A stretch of DNA of 64,000 nt, taken from positions 62,001 through 126,000 of the forward strand of contig CAIVVT010000072.1 in assembly GCA_903909435.1 (NCBI GenBank). The letters run 5' to 3'. The translations under genes and the position numbers were made by a program. Source of the DNA: an uncultured Acidobacteriia bacterium (GTDB taxonomy: Bacteria; Acidobacteriota; Terriglobia; Bryobacterales; Bryobacteraceae). This document shows positions 25,390-35,395 of this stretch, piece by piece. The notes beneath the pieces are model-generated. The model had not been told where the DNA came from, did no database searches, and saw only the letters and a program-made list of their open reading frames with translations. Numbering within the stretch: position 1 is the stretch's first letter; every line of letters begins with the position of its first letter.

Positions 25390-27363
25390 ATGGACTTGAA
25401 ACTGATCGCCGCGTTCTCTCTCTTTCCGGTGTTGGCGTTCGCTCAAGCGCCGCCATGGAAAGACCGCCCGGTGCTCGACACCGCAGCGTCGCCGCAGGCG
25501 ATTCTGCACGGCGTACCCGTCTCGGCCGTCACAGTGAGGGACGGGTTCTGGTCTCCACGCCGCAAGGTGAATGTCGAGGTCAGCCTGCCGAGCCTGCTGG
25601 CGCTGTTTGAAGAGAATGGGATTATCGACAACTTCCGCCGCGTGTCGGGGCGCAAGGACGTCCCGCGGCGCGGTCCGCTGTACACCGATTCGGACGTGTA
25701 CAAATGGCTGGAGGCCGTCGCTTTCGTACTGCAGAGCGGCGACAATCCGCAGCTTCGCAAGTCCGCCGAGGCAGTGATCGACGACATCGCCGCGGCGCAG
25801 GAGCCGTCGGGGTACTTGAACACTTACTTCACGCGCGAGCACCTGGCGGAACGCCACACGAACATGGTGGGCGGACACGAGTTGTACTGCGCCGGACATC
25901 TGGTGCAAGGCGGCATCGCATGGTACCGCGCCACCGGCGACCGCAAGCTGCTGGAAACGGGCGTCCGCCTGGCTGACTACGTTGCACGTGAGTTCGGCCC
26001 CGGCAAACAACCCATCTTCGAGGGCCACCCCGAGTTCGAGCTGGCGATGATTGAACTGTACCGGACTACGGGCGACCGCAAGTACCTGGACCTGGCGGGA
26101 TACTTCCTCGGCGGAGATCCCCGCAATGTGGCAAAGGCCCGCGAGCGGGACATAGTCTACCTGTTCACCATCAAGCCATTCACCGAACGCACACACCTTG
26201 AAGGACACGCCGTGCGGGCGATGTATGCCTCTTCAGGAGCGGCCGACTACTACCTGGAGACGGGCGACAAAGCGTATTGGCATACGCTCGCCACGTTGTG
26301 GGATGACATGGTCCAACGCAAGATGTACATCACCGGCGGAGTAGGATCGCGCGCCGACGGCGAGGCCTTCGGCGACCCGTACGAACTGCCAAACCGGCAG
26401 GCGTACACAGAGAGCTGCGCGGCCATCGGCACCATGTTCTGGAACTGGCGAATGTTCCAGGCAACCGGCGATGCCAAGTACATGGACTCGTTCGAACGCG
26501 CGCTCTACAACGGCGCGAACAGCGGTCTCTCGCTCAGCGGCAACCTCTACTGCTACCGCAATCCGCTGGAACTCACCGGCGACCCGAAGGACCGCATCCG
26601 CAACCCGTGGTACGACACGACGTGCTGCCCGCCGAACCTGCAGCGCATTCTAGCTTCCCTGCCCGGCTACTTCTACAGCACATCGAAGGACGGGTTGTGG
26701 GTGCACCTATTCGACAACAATAGCCTGAATTGGAAGCTTGAGGACGGCACTGCGATCCAAGTGTCGCAGACGACTAAGTACCCATGGGACGGGAAGTTGG
26801 AGTTGACGGTCTCGCCGGCCTCGGCGAAAGAGTTCACGCTGCATTTGCGCCGCCCGTCGTGGGCTGGCTCCGTGCACGTCTCCGTCGCCGGTGCCGCAGT
26901 CGCTGCGCCGGCGCTCGAGAAGGGCTACTTGACGGTACGCCGGACGTGGAAGCCGGGCGACAAAGTCGTGGTGCAGTTCGACATGACGCCGCGCCTGGTG
27001 GTATCGAATGAATTGATCCGGGACAACATCGGCAAAGTCGCAGTGGAGCGCGGCCCGCTGGTGTATTGCATGGAGAGTCTGGATCAACCCAAAGGAACGT
27101 CCGTGTTCGATTGGCGACTCGATTCCCCGGCCGGAAAAGACTCGTTCATATTCACCTGGAAGCCGGAGTCGTTGGGGGGCGTCGTCACGTTGACACACCA
27201 CGCGACTCGGCCTGCCAAGCCAGCCAGCGGCCAGCCGCTCTACGAGGTGAAGAGCCACGCGGCCGGGCAGGCATCCATACAAGGAGAGGTCACGCTGGTC
27301 CCCTATTACGCGTTCCACAACCGCGAGATCACTGCCATGCAGGTGTGGATTCCAACACGGTAG
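25390..27363 (+). CDS. Exported GH127 beta-L-arabinofuranosidase-like enzyme
   Basis: A 657-residue protein with a signal peptide ending near VLAFAQA. The catalytic (alpha/alpha)6 domain carries Glu341 and Cys343 (YTESCAAIG) and Cys412-Cys413 (DTTCCPPN), the same spacing of pairs as Glu338/Cys340 and Cys417/Cys418 in Bifidobacterium HypBA1, in which Cys417 is the nucleophile. HEGHAV-like and YITGGVGSR segments are also typical. A beta domain follows at about 445-560. It starts eight bases after the previous gene's stop, so the two form an operon. Expected role: releasing beta-L-arabinofuranose from glycoproteins or plant polymers in the periplasm. Confidence 0.9.
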   Translation: MDLKLIAAFSLFPVLAFAQAPPWKDRPVLDTAASPQAILHGVPVSAVTVRDGFWSPRRKVNVEVSLPSLLALFEENGIIDNFRRVSGRKDVPRRGPLYTDSDVYKWLEAVAFVLQSGDNPQLRKSAEAVIDDIAAAQEPSGYLNTYFTREHLAERHTNMVGGHELYCAGHLVQGGIAWYRATGDRKLLETGVRLADYVAREFGPGKQPIFEGHPEFELAMIELYRTTGDRKYLDLAGYFLGGDPRNVAKARERDIVYLFTIKPFTERTHLEGHAVRAMYASSGAADYYLETGDKAYWHTLATLWDDMVQRKMYITGGVGSRADGEAFGDPYELPNRQAYTESCAAIGTMFWNWRMFQATGDAKYMDSFERALYNGANSGLSLSGNLYCYRNPLELTGDPKDRIRNPWYDTTCCPPNLQRILASLPGYFYSTSKDGLWVHLFDNNSLNWKLEDGTAIQVSQTTKYPWDGKLELTVSPASAKEFTLHLRRPSWAGSVHVSVAGAAVAAPALEKGYLTVRRTWKPGDKVVVQFDMTPRLVVSNELIRDNIGKVAVERGPLVYCMESLDQPKGTSVFDWRLDSPAGKDSFIFTWKPESLGGVVTLTHHATRPAKPASGQPLYEVKSHAAGQASIQGEVTLVPYYAFHNREITAMQVWIPTR

Positions 27364-27414
27364 TCCGGGTAGTCGGGTGGGGCAATCTTCGATCCACCAG
27401 GAGAGGTAACAGCG

Positions 27415-28893
27415 TTGGCCGTGTATCTGAAAGTAGTGCGCAGGGTGGCTTGCCTCGTCGCGGTCACCCTGCTGCTCGCGAGTCCCTCAATCGGCCAAGC
27501 CGACCCAATCGTGCAGGCACTGCGGGCGAGACAGTTTCCTGCGGCCTTGGAGTTGTGCGCAAAAGCGCTCAAAGCCCAGCCCGTCAACGCCCAGCTCTGG
27601 CTTTACCAGGGAATTGCATTGCAGGAGTCCGGCCGGACGAAGGACGCGTTGGATTCGTTCCGCCATGCTTCGAAGCTCGCGCCCAAGCTGCTGCCGGCCC
27701 TGGAAGGCGCGGCGCAGATTGAATACCGCACAGGCGATCCCAATTGCCGTCACACGCTGGAACAGATTGTCGCGCTCAGACCGGATAGCGCTCCCGCGCA
27801 TGGGATGTTGGGGGTACTGGCGTACGAGCAAAAGCACTGCGGCGAGGCGGTGCGGCAGTTCGAGTTGAGTGGCCCTCAACTGAACTCAAACGGAGCCGCT
27901 TTGTGGCAGTACGGAAATTGCCTCTACACGCTGCGACGGCCGGAGGACGCAGCCGAGCGGTTCCGGACCTTGCTCGGGATAAAGGACAGCAATCCTGTTC
28001 GCTACAATCTGGGGCTGGCTTTACTTGACGCGAAGCGACCAGACGAAGCCGTCGAAGCGCTGTTTCCGCTATCCACCCCGCGGAAGCCCGACTCGGAGGC
28101 ACTCAGCCTTTTGGCTGCGGCGTACGAAGCGGCGAAGCGCACCCCGGATGCACTCGGCGTGTTGCGCCGGGCTGCTGAGTTGTACCCGCGGGAGGAACGG
28201 CATTACATCGACTTCGCCAGCATCTGCATGGAACACAGTTCGCTGGAACTGGGCATCGAGGTGCTTGAAGTCGGCGTGAAGAACATCCCGGATTCCGCGC
28301 GTCTCCACGCCACGCTAGGCGCGTTGCTGGTGCGTTCCGGGATGCCGGAACGAGCAGCCGGTGAGTTCCAGAGGGCGCAGAAGCTGGATCCGAAGGCGGC
28401 ATACGGCGACGTTGGCTTGAGCCTCGCACTATTGCAGTCGGATCAGCTCGACGCCTCCGTTGGCATCCTTCGCAAGCAATGGGAACACAATCAGACCAGT
28501 CCCATGATCTCGTTCATGCTGGCCCAAGCCCTGCTGCGGGTGGGGCCGGAGCCCGGCAAGCCAGCCTTTACCGAAGCGCAAAGTCTCTTGAAGAAGACCG
28601 TTTCCCTGGACCCCAATCACGCCCGCGCGCATGGTCTTCTGGGAAAGAACTATGCGCTCGCCGGCAGCGTGCCCAATGCCATCAGGGAGCTTGAAATCGC
28701 GTTGCGATTGGATCCCCGCGACCGCACGTCCGCCTATCAACTGGCTTTGCTCTACGGTAAAAGCGGGCAGAATGAGCTATCCGCAAAATGGCAGCAGCGT
28801 GTGCGCGAGCTGATCCAGGCAGATCGGATCGCCGAGGCTGAGGGCGACCGGTACCGGATTCTCAGGGCCGCGCCGGAACGCGAAGTCGAGTGA
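27415..28893 (+). CDS. Exported TPR-repeat protein
   Basis: A 492-residue protein from a TTG start with GAGAGG eight bases upstream. A signal peptide (residues about 1-27) ends near SIGQA. At least eight TPR units follow, seen as recurring helices such as NAQLWLYQGIALQESGRTKD and HARAHGLLGKNYALAGSVPN, extending to about residue 460. Such proteins act as periplasmic scaffolds. It lies 51 bases after the GH127 gene in the same direction, so it is likely in that transcript and may organise the glycan-degrading proteins. No catalytic domain is present. Confidence 0.85.
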   Translation: MAVYLKVVRRVACLVAVTLLLASPSIGQADPIVQALRARQFPAALELCAKALKAQPVNAQLWLYQGIALQESGRTKDALDSFRHASKLAPKLLPALEGAAQIEYRTGDPNCRHTLEQIVALRPDSAPAHGMLGVLAYEQKHCGEAVRQFELSGPQLNSNGAALWQYGNCLYTLRRPEDAAERFRTLLGIKDSNPVRYNLGLALLDAKRPDEAVEALFPLSTPRKPDSEALSLLAAAYEAAKRTPDALGVLRRAAELYPREERHYIDFASICMEHSSLELGIEVLEVGVKNIPDSARLHATLGALLVRSGMPERAAGEFQRAQKLDPKAAYGDVGLSLALLQSDQLDASVGILRKQWEHNQTSPMISFMLAQALLRVGPEPGKPAFTEAQSLLKKTVSLDPNHARAHGLLGKNYALAGSVPNAIRELEIALRLDPRDRTSAYQLALLYGKSGQNELSAKWQQRVRELIQADRIAEAEGDRYRILRAAPEREVE

Positions 28894-28920
28894 GTCGGCG
28901 TGCTGCCCCGGGTTGGAAGG

Positions 28921-30165
28921 TTAGATTGCATCCCCGGCACGCGCGGCAGATTGAGGAGCAGCCGACAGACCGCGATAAGCGATTCTGATCAACGGCGGGG
29001 CCACCAAAGTCGTCGCTATGGCCATGAACACGACGACGCCATAAACCTGTTGCGAGACCACTCCGAGTCCGAGGCCGATCTGGGCGACCACCATTCCCAC
29101 TTCGCCTCGCGGTATCATTCCAGCACCGACTCGCAGAGCATCGGCTCGACCAAGCGAGAGCGCGCCAACGCCGCAAGCCAGGAACTTCGAAAGCACAGCC
29201 GCAACGAGAATCAACAGAGCCAGCAGGATCGTTTCGGTACTGCCAAAGACACTGGGTTTCAGATTCAATCCAATCCCCACCAGAAAGAACGGCACCAGCA
29301 GCTCGCTCACACCGTGCGTCAACTCATGTACGCGCCGCTCCACCGTTTCCGAGAGCGCCATGCCAGCCAGGAACGCGCCGATGATTGCCGCCACGCCGGC
29401 GCGTGTCGCCAGATAAGACATCGCGAAGAGGAGTACCAAGGCCAGGTTGAACTGAACCTCGCCTCCACGGAAGCGAGCTTGAATGCCAGGTACGATCCGC
29501 CCCATCGCCTGCGTGCCAAAGTGCGCCACGAGCGCAGTGAAACCGATTGCGAGGACCGCTGTCAGGGACAACTGCAGGATGTTCACATGTCCTCGCGCCA
29601 CGCTGCTCACAACGGCCAGGATCAGCAGTCCCAGCACGTCATCGATCACTGCCGCCGCAAGAATTGCCTGGCTGGCGCGATGGCCCAACAGTCCCATAGC
29701 CGAAAGCACGCGGGCCGTAATGCCGATGCTGGTCGCGACCATCGCTGACCCGACGAAGATGGCCTCAATCGAGCTGACGCCTCGCGCGGTCATGATGCCC
29801 CATCCGGCCAGGAACGGGACCAGAACACCGGCCACCGCGACCAGCAAAGCCGTCTTGCCGACGCGCATCAATTCGCTGGCCTTCACGTCAAGGCCCACGC
29901 GAAAGAGCAGGAAGATGACGCCCAGTTCGGCCAGCGCGCCCAAAAACTCATCCGGCCGCACCCAGCCCAGCACCCCCGGGCCGATCACGACGCCAGCCAG
30001 GATTTCGCCGACGATACCAGGTTGCCCAATTTGCTCGAAGAACTCGGCCAGCAGTTTGGCGGCGCCGAACACGATCAACATCGCCAGGGCGATGTTGGCC
30101 ACGTCGCTGCCAATGACCGGGAAAGCGGGGACGAATACCATGCCGATACAGTTACACGAATGCAT
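28921..30165 (-). CDS. CPA2-family Na+/H+ or K+/H+ antiporter (KefB/GerN type)
   Basis: A 414-residue integral membrane protein with about 12-13 hydrophobic helices. The helix IVGEILAGVVIGPGVLGWV and the segment VIFLLFRVGLDVK are typical of CPA2 antiporters. The AAVIDDVLGLLILAVV helix contains the ion-binding Asp pair. There is no C-terminal Trk-N or TrkA-C domain, unlike KefB/KefC. The start is at 30165, with an alternative Met at 30141. It is convergent with the TPR gene and faces a 440-bp gap on its upstream side. Expected role: cation/proton exchange at the inner membrane. Confidence 0.88.
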   Translation of the reverse strand: MHSCNCIGMVFVPAFPVIGSDVANIALAMLIVFGAAKLLAEFFEQIGQPGIVGEILAGVVIGPGVLGWVRPDEFLGALAELGVIFLLFRVGLDVKASELMRVGKTALLVAVAGVLVPFLAGWGIMTARGVSSIEAIFVGSAMVATSIGITARVLSAMGLLGHRASQAILAAAVIDDVLGLLILAVVSSVARGHVNILQLSLTAVLAIGFTALVAHFGTQAMGRIVPGIQARFRGGEVQFNLALVLLFAMSYLATRAGVAAIIGAFLAGMALSETVERRVHELTHGVSELLVPFFLVGIGLNLKPSVFGSTETILLALLILVAAVLSKFLACGVGALSLGRADALRVGAGMIPRGEVGMVVAQIGLGLGVVSQQVYGVVVFMAIATTLVAPPLIRIAYRGLSAAPQSAARAGDAI

Positions 30166-30607
30166 TTGCAGCCCGCCGTCGTTTTCAGAAGTGCACTGGG
30201 ACGTGCTGAAGCCAACTCGGACTCCTTCAGCCTAACGCACGCCCATTCCAGCACGGAGGACGCGGTCGCGTCCCGACTGGGCGGCTGACCTCACTCGAAG
30301 GCGTAGTCTGGACGCGTTGACGGAACTCTCCACTCACGCCCCGCAGCAAGCCGCGGACTTGCGCCGGCGGAATATCGGGCATCAGCGAACGCAGTCACTA
30401 CCCCAAGTTGAAGGCATGCGGTCGCTAGGTTGCATTCGGCTGAGATCATGCCCTGTCGCGACTCCGATTGCTGAGCGTGTCCGGAATGAGTCTGCCACCC
30501 CGACAGGAGATCCCTTGAGAATGCCCGGTCCGGTGGATTGTGAACAACGTGCGGACCGGCCGAAGTGCAGTAGGACCAACTTCTGTTGCAGACTGTTATT
30601 CAACCCA
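30166..30607. other. 440-bp intergenic region between antiporter and acetyltransferase
   Basis: No credible gene is seen. One plus-strand frame is open from 30317 and runs into the acetyltransferase, but its N-terminal 97 codons have a Cys/Arg-rich, shadow-like composition. A short perfect palindrome, GGACGCG-GT-CGCGTCC, lies at 30258-30273. Promoters for both flanking divergent genes are presumably here, but I could not identify convincing boxes. Confidence 0.4.
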
Positions 30608-31066
30608 GTGCAAGACATAGCCATCGATCTCGCCAGCAACGCGGACCGGGAGTGGTGTGCGCGCGTCATGGCTTCCAGCGACCCGTGGTCTACCCTTGGG
30701 CGCGGTCTGGACGATTGCCTCAACCGCTGCCGCCGGCCCGAATTCGTGGTTCCGGTGGCCCGCCTCGCCGGCGAGCGGTGCGGCTTCGTGCTACTTCATC
30801 CGTCGGGTGTCGCCGGTTCGCCGTACATCGCCGCCATCGCCACCAGCGCCGAGGCGCGCGGCCAGGGTGTCGGGTCGGCGCTCATCGACGCCGCGGAGCG
30901 CTGGTTCCCTGATGCGGGACATATGTTCCTGTGCGTCTCGTCGTTTAACCCACGCGCGCGCAGCCTGTATGAGCGCCGGGGGTATAGGCAGGTGGGAGAA
31001 TTCCAAGACTACGTTATCACCGGGGCGTCCGAGATCCTGCTGCACAAACGCCTGGTGCGGCCGTGA
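30608..31066 (+). CDS. GNAT-family N-acetyltransferase
   Basis: A 152-residue protein. The acetyl-CoA binding motif is IAAIATSAEARGQGVGSALI at about residues 76-95, matching the R/Q-x-x-G-x-G/A loop. FNPRARSLYERRGYRQVGE near the C terminus is the typical GNAT ending. A GTG start at 30608 is chosen because upstream in-frame codons are not protein-like; its ribosome site is weak. The stop overlaps the MFS gene start, so the two are co-translated. The acceptor cannot be predicted, but coupling to an exporter hints at modification and efflux of a small molecule. Confidence 0.82.
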   Translation: MQDIAIDLASNADREWCARVMASSDPWSTLGRGLDDCLNRCRRPEFVVPVARLAGERCGFVLLHPSGVAGSPYIAAIATSAEARGQGVGSALIDAAERWFPDAGHMFLCVSSFNPRARSLYERRGYRQVGEFQDYVITGASEILLHKRLVRP

Positions 31067-32238
31067 TGCGGCCGTGGCGGCTGGTTTCTCTGCTCTCCGT
31101 GACGGCCACGGCCAGCTACCTGTGCCGCGTGAACGTCTCGGTGGCCGGGGTTCTCATGATGCGCGAACTGGGACTCTCGCAGCAGGCGATGGGGCGGGTC
31201 TTCAGCGCATTCCTGGTGGGCTACGCGCTCTTCCAAGTCCCAGGGGGAATGCTCGCAGACCGTTTCGGAGCGCCGCGCGTGCTCGCCTGGGCGTCGCTGG
31301 CATGGGTCGCCGCGACAGCCTGGATGGCGGGGGCCGGAGCGAGCGTTGCCGCGCTGCTGGGAGCGCGGTGTCTGCTGGGTGTGGCCGAGGCACCGATGTT
31401 CCCGACGGCGGCGCAGGCCATTTCCGGCGCGTTGCCGGTGGCCAGGCGCGGCCGGGCCACCGGCATGGTGGTCGCGGCGGTCGGACTTGGCTCGGCCATT
31501 GCGCCTCCCCTCGTCTCGTTTCTGATGCTGCGCTGGGGCTGGCGTGCGGCACTGATGATCTCGTCGCTGCCGGCGTTCGCAGTCGGTTGTATCTGGATGT
31601 GGATGCGTCGCAGCGTAGTCGCAGCAGGTAGCCGGTCGAACGACGTTGACCGGGCCGTGCCGCCAGTCGGGCCCACGCAGACCCGCACGTTCGTGCTCCT
31701 CACGCTGAGCTACTCTCTGCAAGGCTACGTCGGCTACATCTTCATCTTCTGGTTCTACCTGTATCTGGTGGACGTGCGCCATTTCGACTTGCTGCGCGGA
31801 GCGCTGTTCAGCAGCCTGCCCTGGCTGCTCTCGATCGTCTCGATTCCTCTTGGCGGCTGGCTGTTCGACAAACTGCCCTGCGACCGGCGCACCCTTCCGA
31901 TTGCCGGCCTGTCAGGTTCGGGCGTCTTCACTGCCATCGGCGCTCACGCGCAGAATCCCTATCTCGCGGCGGTGTGCATGGCAGTCGCCACGGCGTTGGT
32001 GCTCTGCGTCGAGGCGCCCTTCTGGGCAACCATGACGGCGGTAACGGGGACTCGCAAGGGTGCTGGCGGCGGTGTGATGAACATGGGCAGCAACATCGGC
32101 GGTTTGATCTCCCCTGCGCTAACTCCAGTGCTGGCAGCGTCCATCGGATGGGAGGGGGCATTGCTGGTGTCCGCGGCGCTGGCGGTGGTGGCGGCACTGC
32201 TGTGGTTCTGGATTCGCCCGCAAGCCGTCACCGCCTGA
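31063..32238 (+). CDS. Major facilitator superfamily transporter
   Basis: A 391-residue membrane protein with 12 predicted helices. The loop between helices 2 and 3 (GGMLADRFGAPRVLAW) is the MFS signature, repeated in weaker form after helix 8 (GGWLFDKLPCDRRTLP). VNVSVAGVLMMRELGLS in the first loop resembles the anion:cation symporter (ACS) group, which carries hexuronates, phthalate and similar acids. The GTG/ATG start overlaps the acetyltransferase stop. The pair may form a two-gene unit for modification and transport of one compound. Direction of transport is not visible. Confidence 0.85.
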   Translation: MMRPWRLVSLLSVTATASYLCRVNVSVAGVLMMRELGLSQQAMGRVFSAFLVGYALFQVPGGMLADRFGAPRVLAWASLAWVAATAWMAGAGASVAALLGARCLLGVAEAPMFPTAAQAISGALPVARRGRATGMVVAAVGLGSAIAPPLVSFLMLRWGWRAALMISSLPAFAVGCIWMWMRRSVVAAGSRSNDVDRAVPPVGPTQTRTFVLLTLSYSLQGYVGYIFIFWFYLYLVDVRHFDLLRGALFSSLPWLLSIVSIPLGGWLFDKLPCDRRTLPIAGLSGSGVFTAIGAHAQNPYLAAVCMAVATALVLCVEAPFWATMTAVTGTRKGAGGGVMNMGSNIGGLISPALTPVLAASIGWEGALLVSAALAVVAALLWFWIRPQAVTA

Positions 32239-32372
32239 GCCCGGTCCCAGGCTTCGCGCTTACGATTCAGGCGATCTCATCGCGCCGATTCCCCGTGTGG
32301 CCATGGCGGGTCGGATGAGAGCGACCCGCCGCTTACCGGCTTCTGGTTGAATCGCGCTCGCTAAAGGCCGGT

Positions 32373-33704
32373 TTAGCCCTGGTTAAGGTCCTGCCCTATC
32401 TCGATCCCGCGCTCCAGCTTCTTTGACAGCAGCAGGCTCGCCAGGCAGAACCCGATGAACAGGTAGTACCCGGGAAGCACCTTGGACCCATCGGTTGGAA
32501 TCACCAGTTGCGCGCCGGTCTCCGTCAGCGCTCCCATCGAACTGATCAGGATCCCGTTGAAAGCGACGTAGGTCATGAAGATGGCCAGGGCCATCACATC
32601 CGCCATCGACCACTTGGAGGACTCCAGCCCCAGAAACCGCGCCAACCGGTTTTCGCGCAGCAGGGCCGGCCGGTACAGGCCGATGCTCAGTGTGAGGATC
32701 TTCAGCAGTGGGAAAATGACGCTGAACATCAGGACCAGCATTCCCACCAGCCACATCTCCGGGCGGCCGACGTTGATCAGCGTCCGGAAAACTTCCAGTA
32801 CGCTCTTGCTTTGAAAGTAGAGCACCTGGTCCGTGAACGTCACAGGCTGGCCTAGAAAGGTCATTCCGACCTGCGCGATCCTCGCCTCCACCTCCACCAT
32901 CGGCGTGAGCACTCCGCCGGCGAGCAGCACGCCGCAGAACAGCAACAACACCACGGTGCCGGAACGCCGCAGCACGCGTCTGCCGGTCAGTAGCAGCGCG
33001 AAAGCCAGTCCGCTGGCCCCCAGCACCGCCAGGTAATCATAGGCCACCTTCGATTCCAACGCGGCGATCTGTGCGCCTAGCGCCTGCTGGCACGCGCTCG
33101 CCTCTGCACAGCCGTGTTCCTTCAGGATGTAGTCATGCCAACGCAGGTCCACATGACCGAATGTGTTCTTCGCGCCCTCGGCCAGCGTGTTCTTCAGGTA
33201 TTGCTTCACCGCGTTCAGGGTCTCCGGCTTACCCAGTTCGGCCAGGACCACGTTCGCGTACTCCGGAACGTGCGGGCGCAATGCCCCCACCATCAGGTTC
33301 GCCATCATCGGGTTCCCCTGGCCGGGGTATCCGGCTGTGCCGCCAGTGGGTTTCTTTGCACTCGCCTTGACCTTCACCTCCTCAAGCAGTCGATACAGCG
33401 CGTGCTCCACGGCCGGGCGCAGGCTCGCACGGTCAGCCTTCTTCAACTCCAACGCGTCGATTCTGGCCTCGAGAATGGGCACGATCGTGGCCACCCACAG
33501 GTCCGCGTTCATCAGGCCGTAACGCACGTGGCCTAGTTCGGCCAGCTCAGTCCGCAGCCTTCGCCGCTCCGCCAGCCTGTCGATCGTGAGCCACGTGCCC
33601 ACGACCGCAACCGCCAGCAGAATCAGTCCGGCCAACAACCGGTAATTGCTCCTGGGTAGAGCAGGAGCCTGGTGAGCCTCGGGGGAATCAGTGCTGTCGT
33701 TCAT
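32373..33704 (-). CDS. PqiA-like membrane protein with large N-terminal periplasmic domain
   Basis: A 443-residue membrane protein. One helix lies at about residues 23-43, followed by a ~190-residue extracytoplasmic stretch rich in charged helices. The C-terminal half has four helices of PqiA type, including LFCGVLLAGGVLTPMVEVEA and the conserved KWSMADVMALAIFMTYVAF. PqiA proteins belong to envelope lipid-transport systems (with PqiB/PqiC), but no MCE protein is encoded beside it. The Cys-rich zinc ribbons of classical PqiA are missing. It stands alone, convergent with the MFS gene. Confidence 0.78.
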   Translation of the reverse strand: MNDSTDSPEAHQAPALPRSNYRLLAGLILLAVAVVGTWLTIDRLAERRRLRTELAELGHVRYGLMNADLWVATIVPILEARIDALELKKADRASLRPAVEHALYRLLEEVKVKASAKKPTGGTAGYPGQGNPMMANLMVGALRPHVPEYANVVLAELGKPETLNAVKQYLKNTLAEGAKNTFGHVDLRWHDYILKEHGCAEASACQQALGAQIAALESKVAYDYLAVLGASGLAFALLLTGRRVLRRSGTVVLLLFCGVLLAGGVLTPMVEVEARIAQVGMTFLGQPVTFTDQVLYFQSKSVLEVFRTLINVGRPEMWLVGMLVLMFSVIFPLLKILTLSIGLYRPALLRENRLARFLGLESSKWSMADVMALAIFMTYVAFNGILISSMGALTETGAQLVIPTDGSKVLPGYYLFIGFCLASLLLSKKLERGIEIGQDLNQG

Positions 33705-33922
33705 CGTTGTCCTGGAGCAGTAATGGTGTCAGACCGAACTGATTATAAGCCCCCGGCCGGCCGCGGAGAGCTTTGGTTGCCAGTCAGTCCCGACTCATTC
33801 AGGCCGTCCTGCTTGAAGAACGCTCCCATCAAGCCGCGGAAAGGGCCGGATTCACTCTGGAGCACGGGTTGATGATGCCGACGGAATCTGCGGGCGAGCC
33901 GGCGTCGCAGGGCGGAAGGCCG

Positions 33923-35305
33923 TCAGGCCTCTTCGCGGATTGAGGCCAGCTTGCTCGCCACCATCATCGCAATCTCCAGGGCCTGTTCGTAGTTGAGGCG
34001 CGGATCGACCTCGGTCTCATAGGCCTGGCTCAGATCTTCGTCGCTCAGCCCGCGCGCACCGCCCGTGCATTCGGTGACGTTCTCTCCGGTGAGTTCAATG
34101 TGCACCCCCCCCAGCCGGCTGCCGCAGCCGTGGTGGATATCAAAGGAAGCGCGCAACTCGGACTCGATGTCGTCGAACGAGCGCGTCTTGTAGCCGTTCG
34201 AAGTGGTGCGGGTGTTGCCGTGCATCGGATCGCACACCCACAGCACGATCTTGCCCTCGCGACGAACCGCATCGATCATCTTTGGCAGCGCCTTGTCCAC
34301 GTGCTCCACACCAAAGCGATGGATCAACGTGAGGCGCCCGGGGCGGTTGTGGGGATTGAGCACATCGATCAGCCGCAGCAGGTCGTCCAGCTTGGTCGGC
34401 ACACCGACTTTAACCGCGAGCGGATTGTCGATGCCGCGCATGTATTCAGCATGGGCGCCGTCGGGCGAGGAGGTGCGAATGCCAATCCAGGGGAAATGCG
34501 TCGCCAGGTTGAACCAACCGGCGCGGCGCGGAACACGGCGGGTCTGGGCCTGTTCGTACCCTAGGTGGAGCGCCTCGTGGCTGGTGTAGAAGTCGATTCG
34601 GTCGGTGTCTCCCGCACGAATCCCCAGGATGTTCTCCATGAAGCGCAGGGAGTCCTTGACGCTCGCGATCCTGTGATGATACTGGCCCGCCATGGGCGAA
34701 CTCTGGGCCCAATCGAGATCCCAGTACTCTGGGTGATGCAGGTCAGCGAACCCGCCTTTGATGAGCGCCCGGATGTAGTTGAGGGTCAGGGCCGCCCGCT
34801 CGTACCCAGCGATCAGCAATTGCGGATCGGCGGCGCGTGCCTGCGGCGTGAACTCCGGATGATTGATCAGATCCCCGCGGTAGCTCGGCAGGCGGACGCC
34901 ATTGCGCTCCTCGTCGTCAGAGGAACGCGGCTTGGCATACTGGCCGGCAAATCTGCCGATCCGGATAACCGGGCAGGCCGCACCCTGCACCAGCAGGAGG
35001 CTCATTTGCAGCAGGATCTTCAGCTTGTTGGTGATGCGCTGGGACGAACACTCCGAGATGCGTTCCGCACAGTCGCCCGCCTGCAGGACGAATCTCCGCC
35101 CTAAAGCGGCATCGGCGAGTTGTTCCTGAAGCGCAACGATCTCCCAACTCGTGACCAGCGGAGGCAGCTCCGCCAACTCAACGAGCGCCCCTTCGAGCGC
35201 GGCGGGGTCGAGGTACCTGGGCTGCTGGAGAGCGGGAAAGTTCTTCCAGGAGGACGGGCTCCAAGCACGCGCTTCTTCGCGCGGATTATCCAAATCTGCC
35301 AGCAT
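33923..35305 (-). CDS. Class II 3-deoxy-D-arabino-heptulosonate-7-phosphate (DAHP) synthase
   Basis: A 460-residue protein covering the whole class II (plant/Mycobacterium AroG type) DAHP synthase. Diagnostic segments are WEIVALQEQLADAALGRRF, LQAGDCAE, RIGRFAGQYAKPRS, WVCDPMHGNT and GGVHIELTGENVTECTGG. It condenses PEP and erythrose 4-phosphate in the first step of the shikimate pathway. The metal site residues Cys (AGDCAE), His (DPMHGN), Glu (HIELTGEN) and Asp (EVDPRLN) are all present. ATG 35305 is preferred over an in-frame GTG at 35323. It is the first gene on its strand, divergent from the YdeI-like gene. Confidence 0.95.
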   Translation of the reverse strand: MLADLDNPREEARAWSPSSWKNFPALQQPRYLDPAALEGALVELAELPPLVTSWEIVALQEQLADAALGRRFVLQAGDCAERISECSSQRITNKLKILLQMSLLLVQGAACPVIRIGRFAGQYAKPRSSDDEERNGVRLPSYRGDLINHPEFTPQARAADPQLLIAGYERAALTLNYIRALIKGGFADLHHPEYWDLDWAQSSPMAGQYHHRIASVKDSLRFMENILGIRAGDTDRIDFYTSHEALHLGYEQAQTRRVPRRAGWFNLATHFPWIGIRTSSPDGAHAEYMRGIDNPLAVKVGVPTKLDDLLRLIDVLNPHNRPGRLTLIHRFGVEHVDKALPKMIDAVRREGKIVLWVCDPMHGNTRTTSNGYKTRSFDDIESELRASFDIHHGCGSRLGGVHIELTGENVTECTGGARGLSDEDLSQAYETEVDPRLNYEQALEIAMMVASKLASIREEA

Positions 35306-35395
35306 GACCCTACAGGGTATCACGCAGGTGAAATGCGCGATTCAGAAAGCCGGCCAGCAGCTCGCCGCGTCGTCGTATGCTGTTTGTAATCAAGG

